Source of the DNA: an uncultured Barnesiella sp.
GTDB taxonomy: Bacteria > Bacteroidota > Bacteroidia > Bacteroidales > Barnesiellaceae
Assembly: GCA_944320995.1 (NCBI GenBank)
Contig: CALUJQ010000015.1
Span: 1-64,000, forward strand
Direction: 5' to 3'
Length of the DNA: 64,000 nt
In this document: in pieces, positions 25,740 to 34,701 of the stretch
How the letters are laid out: each line of letters begins with the position of its first letter
Numbering within the stretch: position 1 is the first letter of the stretch
Program-made: the position numbers and the translations under genes
Notes under the pieces: model-generated
Database searches by the model: none
Seen by the model: only the letters and a program-made list of their open reading frames with translations
Told to the model about the DNA's origin: nothing

Positions 25740-26087
25740 ATGGAGCCGTTTTGTAAAATACGCGATGTTTACCGGGCGATTGCCGAGTTTGAGACCCGGT
25801 TTGAGAAACGATACGGGTTGTGTCTGAATGAAGGTTCTCTGTTGTGTGCCCTTCACAATGCCTCGTGTCTCTCGTCGGGCGATATAGCCAAACAACTGGG
25901 CCTTACCCAGTCCAATGCCTCGAAGGTGATACGGTCGGTCGAGAAGAAAGGTCTTGTGCAACGGATTCTGGGTAATGAAGATAAACGCCAGATGTATTTT
26001 TCGCTTACCGACGAGGGCGAACGTTGTCTTGAAAAACTCCAGTGTTGTGATATAGAGATACCCGGAGCTTTGAAACGCCTCATATAA
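25740..26087 (+). CDS. MarR-family transcriptional regulator, short
   Basis: 115 residues, shorter than usual MarR proteins (about 140). The winged helix-turn-helix is clear: SGDIAKQLGLTQSNASKVIRSV as recognition region and GLVQRILGNEDKRQMYFSLT as the wing. Several Cys (CLNEGSLLCALHNASC, CC near the end) could make it redox-responsive. Follows the ferredoxin gene by 2 bases. Probably controls its own promoter and perhaps the DUF6132-thioredoxin operon 3.5 kb away. Confidence 0.8.
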   Translation: MEPFCKIRDVYRAIAEFETRFEKRYGLCLNEGSLLCALHNASCLSSGDIAKQLGLTQSNASKVIRSVEKKGLVQRILGNEDKRQMYFSLTDEGERCLEKLQCCDIEIPGALKRLI

Positions 26088-26123
26088 TCTCCGGCTCTCC
26101 CGCTTTACGGATAGAAGGAATGG

Positions 26124-26172
26124 AAACTCGCCTCCCCTTGGACGAAATATTCAAGGGGAAGGCGAGTTTTTT
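26124..26172 (+). terminator. Terminator after the MarR gene
   Basis: Long stem AAACTCGCC plus CCCCTTG (26124-26140) with complement (26152-26169, one bulge), followed by a run of T. Confidence 0.8.
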
Positions 26173-26234
26173 GTTTGAAAATAAGTGTTACCCGGTTTTA
26201 AAATTACTGTAATACAAATGTTGCAAGTGCCCGA

Positions 26235-26242
26235 TAATTTTG
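26235..26242 (+). promoter_or_regulatory. -7 promoter box for the TonB receptor operon
   Basis: TAATTTTG followed by C matches TAnnTTTG, 28 bases before the ATG at 26271. Confidence 0.5.
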
Positions 26243-26270
26243 CTTCGTCATTCATTATATAATATGTTCT

Positions 26271-29084
26271 ATGAAAAAAACATTATTGCTTATTTTTATT
26301 TTGGGACAGGTTCTTGCGGCGCAAGCTGTCGGACTTATATCGGGTACAGTAAAGGAAAAGACCGAGCAGCGCACATTGCCGGGAGCCGTATTGAGGCTGG
26401 ATAAATTCAATCGTTATACGGTATCGGACAAGAACGGCAATTTTGAGTTCCTGAATGTCCCCGATGGCGATTACCGTGTGGAGGTGTCTTATTTGGGATA
26501 CATCACGGTGTATCAAGAGGTATCGGTGAAAGAGGGGTTAAACTCGGTGATGGATTTTCTTTTGCAAGAAGATTCGAAAGTGCTGAACGAGGTGGTGGTC
26601 ATGGGCGATCAGGCTCGAGGACAGGCCAAGGCTTTCAACCAGCAGAAGACCAACCGCAATGTAACTAATGTGATTTCGGCCGACCAAGTGGGCCGTTTCC
26701 CCGACTCCAATATAGGCGATGCCTTGAAGCGTGTGCCGGGTATCACCATGCAGAACGATCAGGGCGAGGCTCGCAATATTATTGTGAGGGGGTTGGCTTC
26801 GGAATTGAACTCGGTAACACTCAACGGGAATCGCATACCTTCGGCCGAGGGGGATAACCGTAAGGTGCAGATGGATTTAATCCCTTCGGACATGATACAA
26901 ACCATACGGGTAAACAAAACCTTGACCCCCGACATGGACGGCGATGCCATTGGAGGGTCGGTCGATTTGGTCACCCGGGCGGCTTCGGGCCGACAGCGTA
27001 TCTCGGTGACGGCTTTGGGCGGCTTCAATCCCATTCGCAACGGGGCTACCGGTTCGGGAGCGTTTGTTTATTCCAATCGCTTTGCCGGAGACAAAGTGGG
27101 TGTCGTACTCAGTGCTTCGTACATGAACAAAACCTACGGTTCGGACAATATCGAGGGGGTATGGGCCAACGACGATGTCGGCCACATGTTCCTCGAAGAG
27201 ATGGATATACGCAAATACGATGTGCAGCGTATCCGGCGGAGTATATCGCTCAATACCGACTGGAAAATCAATGCCAATCATACCATCGCTGCCGATGTGA
27301 TGTACAACTGGCGCGACGACCGTGAGAACCGTTTCCGCACGCAGTTCAAAGATGTCGAACCGGTGTACGATGCTACGACTCAGGCCATTACCGGATATAC
27401 CGGTGTCATATCGCGCGAAACCAAAGGGGGCATCGATGACTGCCGTAACAAAAACGCCCGCCTTGAAGACCAGCGGGTACAATCGTATGCCCTCACGGGG
27501 ACTCATTTGCTCTCGCCACGATTCGACCTCGACTGGAACCTCAGCTATGCCAAAGCGCAGGAAGACCGGCCTCACGAGCGTTACATCGAATATGTGCAAG
27601 AGGGGTTGTCGATGACGCAGGACCTTGCCAACCCGCGTAAGCCCTTTATCTCGGCGCCGGGGCAGAATTTAGGCCTTTTTGCCTTTGACAAACTCACCGA
27701 GCAGCACGATTATACCGACGAGGACGAATATTCGGCCAAGGTCAACGCTCGGGTGCCGCTATCGGTCATCGCTTCGCAAAAGGGGCGCCTCCATTTTGGG
27801 TTGAGGGCAAGGATCAAAAGCAAGGAACGCGACAACGAGTTCTTTGAATATACGCCTGTCGATGGCCTTCCTTCGCTTCTCGATATGGACAAGGCGACTT
27901 ACAATACGCCCTTGACACAGGGCGACCGTTATGTGCCGGGGTCGTTTGTCTCGAAAAAGTGGCTTGGAAGTGTGAATCTTAACGATGCGGCCCTCTTTGA
28001 GAAAGAGGCCGACCCTTCGGAATATTTGGTCAATAATTATAAGGCTAAGGAGCAAATTTATGCCGGGTATTTGCGCTGGGACCAAGACATTACACCCGAT
28101 TTGACTTTTATCGTAGGGGCTCGCGTGGAACATACCCGGGTTGACTATGAGGGGAATTATGTTCTCGACGAGGATTATGCCAACGCCGATTTGCGAAATG
28201 TGAAGAATAGTTATACCAACGTGTTGCCCAATGTAACGGTTTGTTATAATGCCGGGAAGAATATGGTGCTTCGAGGCGCTTTTTCGACGGCAATCGCCCG
28301 TCCCAATTACTATGCGTTGATTCCTTTTGCCGATGTGAAATCGGAGGATCGTGAAATATCGGCCGGGAACTCCGATTTGAAAGCGACCTATTCCTACAAT
28401 GCCGATCTTATTGGCGAATATTATTTCCAATCGGTGGGTATCGTTTCGGCCGGGCTCTTTTATAAGAATCTCGATAATTTCATTTATAACTACCTCGATG
28501 CCAATTACACGGCCGACAAATTTGCCGCCGATTTCCCCGGCTTGCCCAATCCTATCCAAGCCGGGGAGCAGTGGCAATTCCTGCGTCCCTTGAATGGCGA
28601 TGAAGTGCATCTGTTTGGGGTTGAGATCGCTTTGCAGCGCAAACTCGATTTCTTCCCTTCTACCTTTATGCGCAATTTCAGTGTGATGCTCAATTATACC
28701 TATACGCACTCTATTACCAAAGGTATTTATAATGAAGATGGCGAGGAACGCACCGATGTGAGTTTCCCGGGAGCGGCGCCGCATATGTTCAATGCTTCGT
28801 TGGCTTGGGAGAACAGTCGCTTTTCGGCCCGTGTCTCGTTCAACTATACGGGTGGTTATCTCGACGAAGTGGCCAGCAGTGCCTTTGAAGACCGCTATTA
28901 CGACGGTCAAATGTTTCTTGATGCCAATGCTTCGTATCGGATAGCTCGGGGTTTGCGTCTCTTTGCCGAGGCGAACAATCTGCTCAATCAACCGTTGCGT
29001 TATTACCAAGGTTCCTCCAAATACATGGCGCAGCTCGAATATTACAAACCTACTTTCGATATTGGCGTAAAATGGGAATTTTAA
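26271..29084 (+). CDS. TonB-dependent outer-membrane receptor
   Basis: 937 residues. Signal peptide 1-19; carboxypeptidase-regulatory-like domain about 20-105 (GTVKEKTEQRTLPGAVLRL); plug domain about 115-240 (GDALKRVPGITMQNDQG, NIIVRGL); then a 22-strand barrel ending in IGVKWEF, a proper terminal strand. It resembles the receptor subfamily with GDAIGGSVDLVTR after the plug, not SusC, and no SusD-like partner is present. A phosphoesterase lipoprotein gene follows 38 bases later, so the transported compound may be a phosphorylated or phosphate-releasing molecule. Confidence 0.9.
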   Translation: MKKTLLLIFILGQVLAAQAVGLISGTVKEKTEQRTLPGAVLRLDKFNRYTVSDKNGNFEFLNVPDGDYRVEVSYLGYITVYQEVSVKEGLNSVMDFLLQEDSKVLNEVVVMGDQARGQAKAFNQQKTNRNVTNVISADQVGRFPDSNIGDALKRVPGITMQNDQGEARNIIVRGLASELNSVTLNGNRIPSAEGDNRKVQMDLIPSDMIQTIRVNKTLTPDMDGDAIGGSVDLVTRAASGRQRISVTALGGFNPIRNGATGSGAFVYSNRFAGDKVGVVLSASYMNKTYGSDNIEGVWANDDVGHMFLEEMDIRKYDVQRIRRSISLNTDWKINANHTIAADVMYNWRDDRENRFRTQFKDVEPVYDATTQAITGYTGVISRETKGGIDDCRNKNARLEDQRVQSYALTGTHLLSPRFDLDWNLSYAKAQEDRPHERYIEYVQEGLSMTQDLANPRKPFISAPGQNLGLFAFDKLTEQHDYTDEDEYSAKVNARVPLSVIASQKGRLHFGLRARIKSKERDNEFFEYTPVDGLPSLLDMDKATYNTPLTQGDRYVPGSFVSKKWLGSVNLNDAALFEKEADPSEYLVNNYKAKEQIYAGYLRWDQDITPDLTFIVGARVEHTRVDYEGNYVLDEDYANADLRNVKNSYTNVLPNVTVCYNAGKNMVLRGAFSTAIARPNYYALIPFADVKSEDREISAGNSDLKATYSYNADLIGEYYFQSVGIVSAGLFYKNLDNFIYNYLDANYTADKFAADFPGLPNPIQAGEQWQFLRPLNGDEVHLFGVEIALQRKLDFFPSTFMRNFSVMLNYTYTHSITKGIYNEDGEERTDVSFPGAAPHMFNASLAWENSRFSARVSFNYTGGYLDEVASSAFEDRYYDGQMFLDANASYRIARGLRLFAEANNLLNQPLRYYQGSSKYMAQLEYYKPTFDIGVKWEF

Positions 29085-29122
29085 TCCAAAGGAATGAACA
29101 CAATTAAAAAAGAGATAGCAAG

Positions 29123-30106
29123 ATGAAAAACGTCAGATTCTTATTGAGAAACATCAGATTCTTCTCGGCCCTGTTGTTGGCGGGAATTATCATGTGCGGT
29201 TGGTCGTGCAGGCAAACGACGGCTTCGCAGAACACGTTACCCGAGTCGCTCGAAGACAACTTCAATTTCATTGTGGCCAACGATTTGGGGCGTAACGGCT
29301 ATTACGACCAAAAGCCTATTGCCGAGCAGATGGGCGGGACGGCCGGTAAGATAGGTATCGAGTTTGTCGCAGCGGCCGGTGATGTGCATCATTTCGAAGG
29401 CGTGGCCAGCGTGAATGATCCTTTGTGGAATACCAACTATGAATACATATATTCTCACCCCGAGTTGATGCTCGACTGGTATCCCGTTTTGGGAAACCAT
29501 GAGTATAGGGGTAACACTCAGGCGGTACTCGATTATTCGGGAGTGAGCCGGCGTTGGGATATGCCAGCCCGGTATTATGCCAAATCTTTCGAGGTGGGCG
29601 ATAGCTCTACACTCAAAGTGGTATTTATCGATACCACACCGTTGATTGACAAATATCATAAAGAGTCGGAAGAGTCGTATCGCGATGTGGCTTCACAGGA
29701 TATGGACGCTCAAATTCATTGGATTGACTCGGTATTGAATGCATCGAACGAGACGTGGAAAATAGTAATAGGTCATCACCCCGTTTATGCACAGACTCCG
29801 AAAGACGAAGAGGAGCGAGAGGATTTACAGGAAAGGCTCGATCCTCTGTTCCGAAAATATGGTGTCGATATGTATATAGCCGGTCATATTCATAATTTCC
29901 AGCATATCAAGAAGGCAGGGAGTAATGTCGATTATGTGGTTAACTCGTCGGCGTCGTTGAGTCGCCCTGTGAGCGAGATAGAGGGTACGCAGTTTTGCAG
30001 TTCCGAGCCCGGTTATTCGGTGGTGTCGGTTTCCGATAAAGATTTGAATCTCTACATGATCGATAAGGACGGTAATGTGCTTTATACCGTCACACGTGTG
30101 AAGTAA
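29123..30106 (+). CDS. Calcineurin-like metallophosphoesterase lipoprotein
   Basis: 327 residues. N-terminal hydrophobic segment with WSC lipobox (about residue 34). Metal-ligand motifs of the purple-acid-phosphatase/calcineurin type in order: VANDLGRNGYY, AAGDVHH, VLGNHEYRG, IGHHPVY and AGHIHNFQ. Likely a cell-surface or periplasmic phosphatase working with the TonB receptor encoded upstream in the same operon. The substrate is not readable from the sequence. Confidence 0.88.
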   Translation: MKNVRFLLRNIRFFSALLLAGIIMCGWSCRQTTASQNTLPESLEDNFNFIVANDLGRNGYYDQKPIAEQMGGTAGKIGIEFVAAAGDVHHFEGVASVNDPLWNTNYEYIYSHPELMLDWYPVLGNHEYRGNTQAVLDYSGVSRRWDMPARYYAKSFEVGDSSTLKVVFIDTTPLIDKYHKESEESYRDVASQDMDAQIHWIDSVLNASNETWKIVIGHHPVYAQTPKDEEEREDLQERLDPLFRKYGVDMYIAGHIHNFQHIKKAGSNVDYVVNSSASLSRPVSEIEGTQFCSSEPGYSVVSVSDKDLNLYMIDKDGNVLYTVTRVK

Positions 30107-30128
30107 TACAGTTATATTCCTTTTTCCC

Positions 30129-30180
30129 GAGGGGCTTTTCCCGACCGTCGAATATCGGATAGGGGGTAAAAGCCTCTTTT
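30129..30180. terminator. Imperfect bidirectional terminator between convergent genes
   Basis: GAGGGGCTTTTCCC (30129-30142) pairs imperfectly with GGGTAAAAGCCTC (30164-30176), followed by TTTTT on the plus strand; lies between the phosphoesterase gene and rsmD. Confidence 0.5.
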
Positions 30181-30761
30181 TATTCCGCCTCGGGGGAGTG
30201 TGCGAGGGGAGTAGGCTCGTTTGCTCCGGGGGTGCGGAAGATCGAGAAATTCACACTTCCGTAACTGCGATGTTGGTCAAACAGGGGATGCGACGAGAAG
30301 TCGTTGTTTTTCGAGTGTTCGAGTACAAATATCCCATCCGGTTTCAGCAGATTTCTCGACAGCACCTCGTGTGGAATAGTCTCTAATCGGGGAAGGTCGT
30401 AGGGAGGGTCGGCAAAAATAAGGTCGAATTGTTGACGGCAGCTTTGCAGGAACTTGAATACATCGCCTTTGACGGGCGTTAAATTCCGGTCGCCGAGTTG
30501 TTGTTGAACCTTGCGGATAAAGTTGTATTGTGTGGGGTAAATTTCGACACAGACAACTCGGGCGCATTCGCGAGAAAGCAACTCGAAGCTGATGGCCCCT
30601 GTACCGGCAAAGAGGTCGAGAGCCTCTATCCCCTCGAAGTCGATGAGGTTTTCCAGCACGTTGAAAATATTTTCCCGTGCAAAGTCGGTGGTAGGTCGGG
30701 CCTTAATGTTTGTAGGGACATCGAACCGGCGACGTCCGTATTTCCCACTGATGATTCGCAT
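30180..30761 (-). CDS. rsmD: 16S rRNA (guanine-966-N2)-methyltransferase
   Basis: 193 residues. RsmD hallmarks: MRIISGKYGRRRFDVP start, RPTTDFARENIFNVL, SAM-binding ALDLFAGTGAISFE, and the catalytic DPPY in LIFADPPYDLP. Methylates G966 of 16S rRNA. A complete TTTG-N20-TATCTTTG promoter (30792-30823) precedes it. In relatives that I recall, a DUF3822 gene lies directly upstream; here that gene is 4 kb away. Confidence 0.94.
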   Translation of the reverse strand: MRIISGKYGRRRFDVPTNIKARPTTDFARENIFNVLENLIDFEGIEALDLFAGTGAISFELLSRECARVVCVEIYPTQYNFIRKVQQQLGDRNLTPVKGDVFKFLQSCRQQFDLIFADPPYDLPRLETIPHEVLSRNLLKPDGIFVLEHSKNNDFSSHPLFDQHRSYGSVNFSIFRTPGANEPTPLAHSPEAE

Positions 30762-30791
30762 ATGATCGATTTCCTTTACGTTTCGTCAAGG

Positions 30792-30823
30792 CAAAGATAA
30801 GAAAAGGAGAGTGCAGAGACAAA
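30792..30823 (-). promoter_or_regulatory. Promoter of rsmD
   Basis: On the minus strand TTTG (30820-30823), 20 bases, then TATCTTTG (30792-30799): an almost ideal Bacteroidota promoter with a leader of about 24 bases. Confidence 0.7.
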
Positions 30824-31016
30824 TGAAAACATAGTTTTCAAATTTGGACTATGCCGAGCCGCATCCTATCTTATCCAAAGATAGCGAAATAAAAAAAGTA
30901 CTATCGGCATTTGTCTTTCGGATATATATGCGGAATGAATCTTTTTCGTATCTTTGCATATATATGAATAATAAAGAGCAGGAAATCATATTTAGTTTTT
31001 TGCAAGTCAAAGGTGA

Positions 31017-32099
31017 ATGATATTAGATACATTATTTATTGAGAGTCTTTCGAATTTTGCACATGGCCTTTCGACGGCTTTTTTTGTCTATTTCGGGATC
31101 AATTTGATTTTCTTCCGTGAGACCAATCGTCCGCTTCGAATATTGGGATTCTTGTTTTGTTTATGGGCATTACAGGATATTAAAGACCTGTTGTTATATG
31201 TCGATGCCATAGCAGATTCCCCTTATTATTCGACACTGCTTTTGTCTGTCGATATGTGGGCAGTACCTTTTTGTGCGCTTTTTTTATTGGAAATTTTGTA
31301 TCCCGGTTTTGTGACGTGGAAGCGGGTTTTGCAGTTCGAACTGCCTTTGATTTTGTTTTCGATTGTTTATGCGATAACCGGTTCGTTCGGGGTCTATTGG
31401 GCCAGTATCGGTTATACGGCATTGCTCAGTTTGGTAGTTGTGATTGTTATTGTTTTGAAAGTGAGGAAATACAATCGATATGTGCGGGACAACTACTCCT
31501 ATACCGAACATATCAACGTCCGTTGGCTGATGAATAGTATGTCTATTTTGGCCGTGTGTTTGTTGTTGTGGCTATATACTTGTACCAATGTGAGCCACTT
31601 GGGCGATCTGTTTTATTATGTCTCTTCGACGATTTTATGGGCGGTTGTCCTCTATTTCAGTTTACGACAAGAATGGATTGCCGGGAGGTTGGAGCCGGAT
31701 TTGGAATTGGATTCTGATTCCAATTTAAAAGAAGAAGAGCCTTTGCACAATGGCTATTCTTTCATGTCAGCCAAACTTGACGAGTATATTCGGGAGAAAG
31801 AGATTTTTTTGAATCCGAAACTCTCTTTGAACGATTTGTCTGTCGAAATGGGAACTAACCGCAGTTATCTGTCCAACTACTTGAATAGTGAGTTGGGGGT
31901 CACCTTCTATGATTATATCAATTCATTTCGGCTCGAAAAGGCTAAGGAAATTCTTGAAAATCCCGATTTTGATGGAAGCATCGAGTCGGTAGCCGAGCAA
32001 AGCGGTTTCAACTCGGTCTCAACGTTCCGGCGGTCGTTTCAAAAGATGTATAATTGTACGCCTTCCTGCTATCGTAAAAAGGTATTGGAGGAGATTTAG
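31017..32099 (+). CDS. Membrane-anchored AraC-family transcriptional regulator
   Basis: 360 residues. About six to seven hydrophobic segments fill residues 10-220; an acidic linker follows; the last 110 residues are an AraC DNA-binding domain (LSLNDLSVEMGTNRSYLSNY and SVAEQSGFNSVSTFRRSFQK). This layout occurs in Bacteroidota one-component sensors. A -7 box TATCTTTG lies at 30949-30956. Its stop overlaps that of the convergent second AraC gene by 4 bases. Ligand unknown. Confidence 0.85.
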   Translation: MILDTLFIESLSNFAHGLSTAFFVYFGINLIFFRETNRPLRILGFLFCLWALQDIKDLLLYVDAIADSPYYSTLLLSVDMWAVPFCALFLLEILYPGFVTWKRVLQFELPLILFSIVYAITGSFGVYWASIGYTALLSLVVVIVIVLKVRKYNRYVRDNYSYTEHINVRWLMNSMSILAVCLLLWLYTCTNVSHLGDLFYYVSSTILWAVVLYFSLRQEWIAGRLEPDLELDSDSNLKEEEPLHNGYSFMSAKLDEYIREKEIFLNPKLSLNDLSVEMGTNRSYLSNYLNSELGVTFYDYINSFRLEKAKEILENPDFDGSIESVAEQSGFNSVSTFRRSFQKMYNCTPSCYRKKVLEEI

Positions 32100-33004
32100 T
32101 CATTCCCGGGGCTTTTGTCCAGATGGTATTTTTTCTTGAATAAGGTTGGAGACATACCCTCTTTTCGGGAGAAAAAGGAGGAGAATTGTGATACCGTTCC
32201 AAAATTCAGTTTGAATGCGATTTCAGAGATGCTCATATTGGTGGTACAAAGCAATTCCTTGGCTTTGATGTATCGTAGGATCAATTGGTATTGAGCGGGC
32301 GAGATACCGGTATATGTTTTAAATCGGCTTCTGAGCCATGAATAACTTACATTCAGTTGTTGTGCGATTTGTTGGGTGGAAATGTCTTGTCCGATACATT
32401 TCTTCATGATGTTTTTAGCCTCATTTATTTTGGAAAAGGCGGTTGACTGTTTGAGGGATAGATTTTTTTCTTTGAAATAGATCTCGCCCATCAAGCATAA
32501 GACTATACCCGAGATGATTTGCTGAAAGCCGGTATTTTCTTGGGCGGCATAAAAAGCAATATCTTCATATATGCTGATGATTTTGGGGCTGATGCCAATT
32601 TCGTAGATAGGTTTTTCTTTCAGGAAAAATTTATGCTCTATCCACCCTTTAATGATGTCGCCCTTGAATCCCACCCAATGTTCGTACCACCCGTTTTCTC
32701 CCGGACAGTAGGTGTGCCATTCGTCGGGAAAGAGTAGGATTATGGTTCCGGCCTTTATTTTTTGTTTTGTGCAGGAGGCCGATTCGAAATATCCGCTTCC
32801 TTCCGAAATATATACCAACTGGTACTCAGAGAGTATCCTCCCCTTTTGGGGGGTGAATATATAAGGGGAGGGGTGCTGTTTTATCGATGGGTATGTACTG
32901 TTTGCAGGAATTCGCTGATACCCCACGGTGGTTACCGTCACACCCCATTTTTCGTCTAAAAGACTACTGCCTAAATATTGTATGTGATTGTGCGGATCAT
33001 TCAT
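32096..33004 (-). CDS. AraC-family regulator with N-terminal cupin-like sensor
   Basis: 302 residues. The N-terminal part (about 1-170) has the cupin sugar-sensing look (YQLVYISEGSGYFES, AGTIILLFPDEWHTYCPGENG); residues about 200-300 are the AraC helix-turn-helix pair (STQQIAQQLNVSYSWLRSRF, ISEIAFKLNFGTVSQFSSFF). It is divergent from the isomerase-like gene across a 202-bp gap holding a 20-bp palindrome, so it most likely controls that gene in response to a sugar. Confidence 0.88.
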   Translation of the reverse strand: MNDPHNHIQYLGSSLLDEKWGVTVTTVGYQRIPANSTYPSIKQHPSPYIFTPQKGRILSEYQLVYISEGSGYFESASCTKQKIKAGTIILLFPDEWHTYCPGENGWYEHWVGFKGDIIKGWIEHKFFLKEKPIYEIGISPKIISIYEDIAFYAAQENTGFQQIISGIVLCLMGEIYFKEKNLSLKQSTAFSKINEAKNIMKKCIGQDISTQQIAQQLNVSYSWLRSRFKTYTGISPAQYQLILRYIKAKELLCTTNMSISEIAFKLNFGTVSQFSSFFSRKEGMSPTLFKKKYHLDKSPGND

Positions 33005-33106
33005 TTGAGATTGTACAATAGTTTCAAAATATGATTTTTTTCAAATTTAATGTTTTTTATTGATAATCGCATTGTTATACAGGTCGAAAAAAGTTTTTTA
33101 CTTGAA

Positions 33107-33126
33107 ATATGTCATTTTTGACATAT
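33107..33126. promoter_or_regulatory. 20-bp palindrome in the AraC-isomerase intergenic region
   Basis: ATATGTCA-TTTT-TGACATAT, perfect 8-bp arms, centred between the two divergent starts and about 40 bases upstream of a weak -7 (CACCTTTG, 33167-33174) for the isomerase gene. Candidate operator. Confidence 0.5.
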
Positions 33127-33206
33127 CAAAAATCAATAAAATCAAATCTTTTCTGAGGGAATGAATCACCTTTGTATGTAAAAAATCATTATAAAAAAAG
33201 ACAGAT

Positions 33207-34631
33207 ATGGGAGACAGGACGATACAGGTAGGATTGGTAGGAGTGGGATTGAATACGTATTGGGCACAGTTCCCCGGATTGTATAACCGTTTGTGCGGTT
33301 ATCAAGCTCGTATCCTCGATCGGTTGAAACAGAAGTATGTGTGCGTGACCGATGGGGGATTGGTAGATGAACCGTCGAAAGCCCTTTCGGTAGCCGAGGA
33401 GTTGGGCCGGAAAAATGTGGATTTGTTGCTGATATATATATCTACCTATGCGTTGTCTTCTACGGTCTTGCCGTTGGTACAACGATTGAACGTGCCGGTA
33501 TTGTTATTGAATTTACAACCTGAGGCCAGTATCGATTATGATTATCTCAATGGCTTGGGAGACCGGGGAATGATGACTGGTGAGTGGTTGGCGAATTGTC
33601 AGGCGTGTTCGCTCCCTGAGTTTTCCAATGTGTTCAATCGGGCGGGTATCCGTTATGAGATTGTGACGGGTTATTTAGATGAGCCCTATGTTTGGAATGA
33701 GTTGCAAGAGTGGTTGGAGGCGGCGGTTGCCAAAAAAGGAATGCAGAATAACCGCATGGGTGTTTTGGGCCATTATTACTGCGGAATGCTTGATGTGTAT
33801 TCCGACCTGACTTTGCAATCTTCTACTTTCGGCACTCATATTGAGCTGGTAGAGATGTGCGAGTTGGGTGCTTATCGGGAAAAGGTTACGGCAGGAGAGG
33901 TTACAAAAAAACTGGAAGAGTTCCGGCAAAGTTTTGATGTGGCCGATGAGTGTGGGGACGATGAATTGGTTCGGGCCGCCAAGACTTCTGTTGCATTGGA
34001 TAAATTGGTCGATGCGCATCATTTGGGATCGATGGCTTACTACTATGAAGGATTCCCCGGGAATGAATATGAGGATATTGTCACTTCGGTAATAGCCGGA
34101 AATACGTTGCTGACAGGCCGGGAGATTCCCATTGCCGGGGAGTGCGAAATCAAGAATGTGCAGGCTATGAAAATATTGTCGTTGTTGAATGCCGGCGGTT
34201 CTTTTTCGGAGTTGTATGCACTGGATTTTAAGGATAATGTGGTTTTGCTCGGGCACGACGGGCCGGCTCATTTCAATATGGCCGAAGGGCGGGTCAAATT
34301 AGTCCCGCTCCCGGTATATCATGGAAAGCCGGGGAAAGGATTGTCTATCCAGATGTCGGTACGGCAAGGCGATGTTACACTCCTTTCGGTTTGTGAGGGG
34401 AAAGAGGGGCTCTTCTTATTGGTCGCAGAAGGCGAGTCGGTTTCTGGCCCTGTCTTGCAAATAGGAAATACAAATAGCCGGTATCGCTTTTCTTGCGGGG
34501 TTCGTTCATTTATAGATAATTGGAGCAAAGCCGGACCTTCGCACCATTGTGCGATTGGTACGGGGCATGTTGCCGGTAAGATAAGGAAATTGGCTCGTTT
34601 GTTGAATATCCCTTGTGTCGAGGTGAAATGA
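33207..34631 (+). CDS. L-arabinose/L-fucose isomerase-family protein
   Basis: 474 residues. Overall fold follows L-arabinose isomerase-type proteins: an N-terminal Rossmann-like part (VGLVGVGLNTYWAQFPGL, NVDLLLIYISTYALSS), a middle domain (GMLDVYSDLTLQSSTFG, VELVEMCEL pattern) and a C-terminal metal-binding region with GHDGPAHFN and GPSHHCAIGTGH. Probably interconverts an aldose and ketose. Shorter than and divergent from canonical AraA, and no kinase or epimerase gene accompanies it, so substrate is unknown. Divergent from a cupin-AraC regulator. An alternative is that it is a non-enzymatic paralogue. Confidence 0.75.
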   Translation: MGDRTIQVGLVGVGLNTYWAQFPGLYNRLCGYQARILDRLKQKYVCVTDGGLVDEPSKALSVAEELGRKNVDLLLIYISTYALSSTVLPLVQRLNVPVLLLNLQPEASIDYDYLNGLGDRGMMTGEWLANCQACSLPEFSNVFNRAGIRYEIVTGYLDEPYVWNELQEWLEAAVAKKGMQNNRMGVLGHYYCGMLDVYSDLTLQSSTFGTHIELVEMCELGAYREKVTAGEVTKKLEEFRQSFDVADECGDDELVRAAKTSVALDKLVDAHHLGSMAYYYEGFPGNEYEDIVTSVIAGNTLLTGREIPIAGECEIKNVQAMKILSLLNAGGSFSELYALDFKDNVVLLGHDGPAHFNMAEGRVKLVPLPVYHGKPGKGLSIQMSVRQGDVTLLSVCEGKEGLFLLVAEGESVSGPVLQIGNTNSRYRFSCGVRSFIDNWSKAGPSHHCAIGTGHVAGKIRKLARLLNIPCVEVK

Positions 34632-34701
34632 CAGAATTTTGTATTACGACTATCTCGACCTGTTTATAAAAGGGAAATGCCGCGAATGAATGTTGGTCTC
34701 G

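Noticed and set aside
27759..29009. 416-codon minus-strand frame
   Set aside because: Shadow of the TonB receptor barrel.
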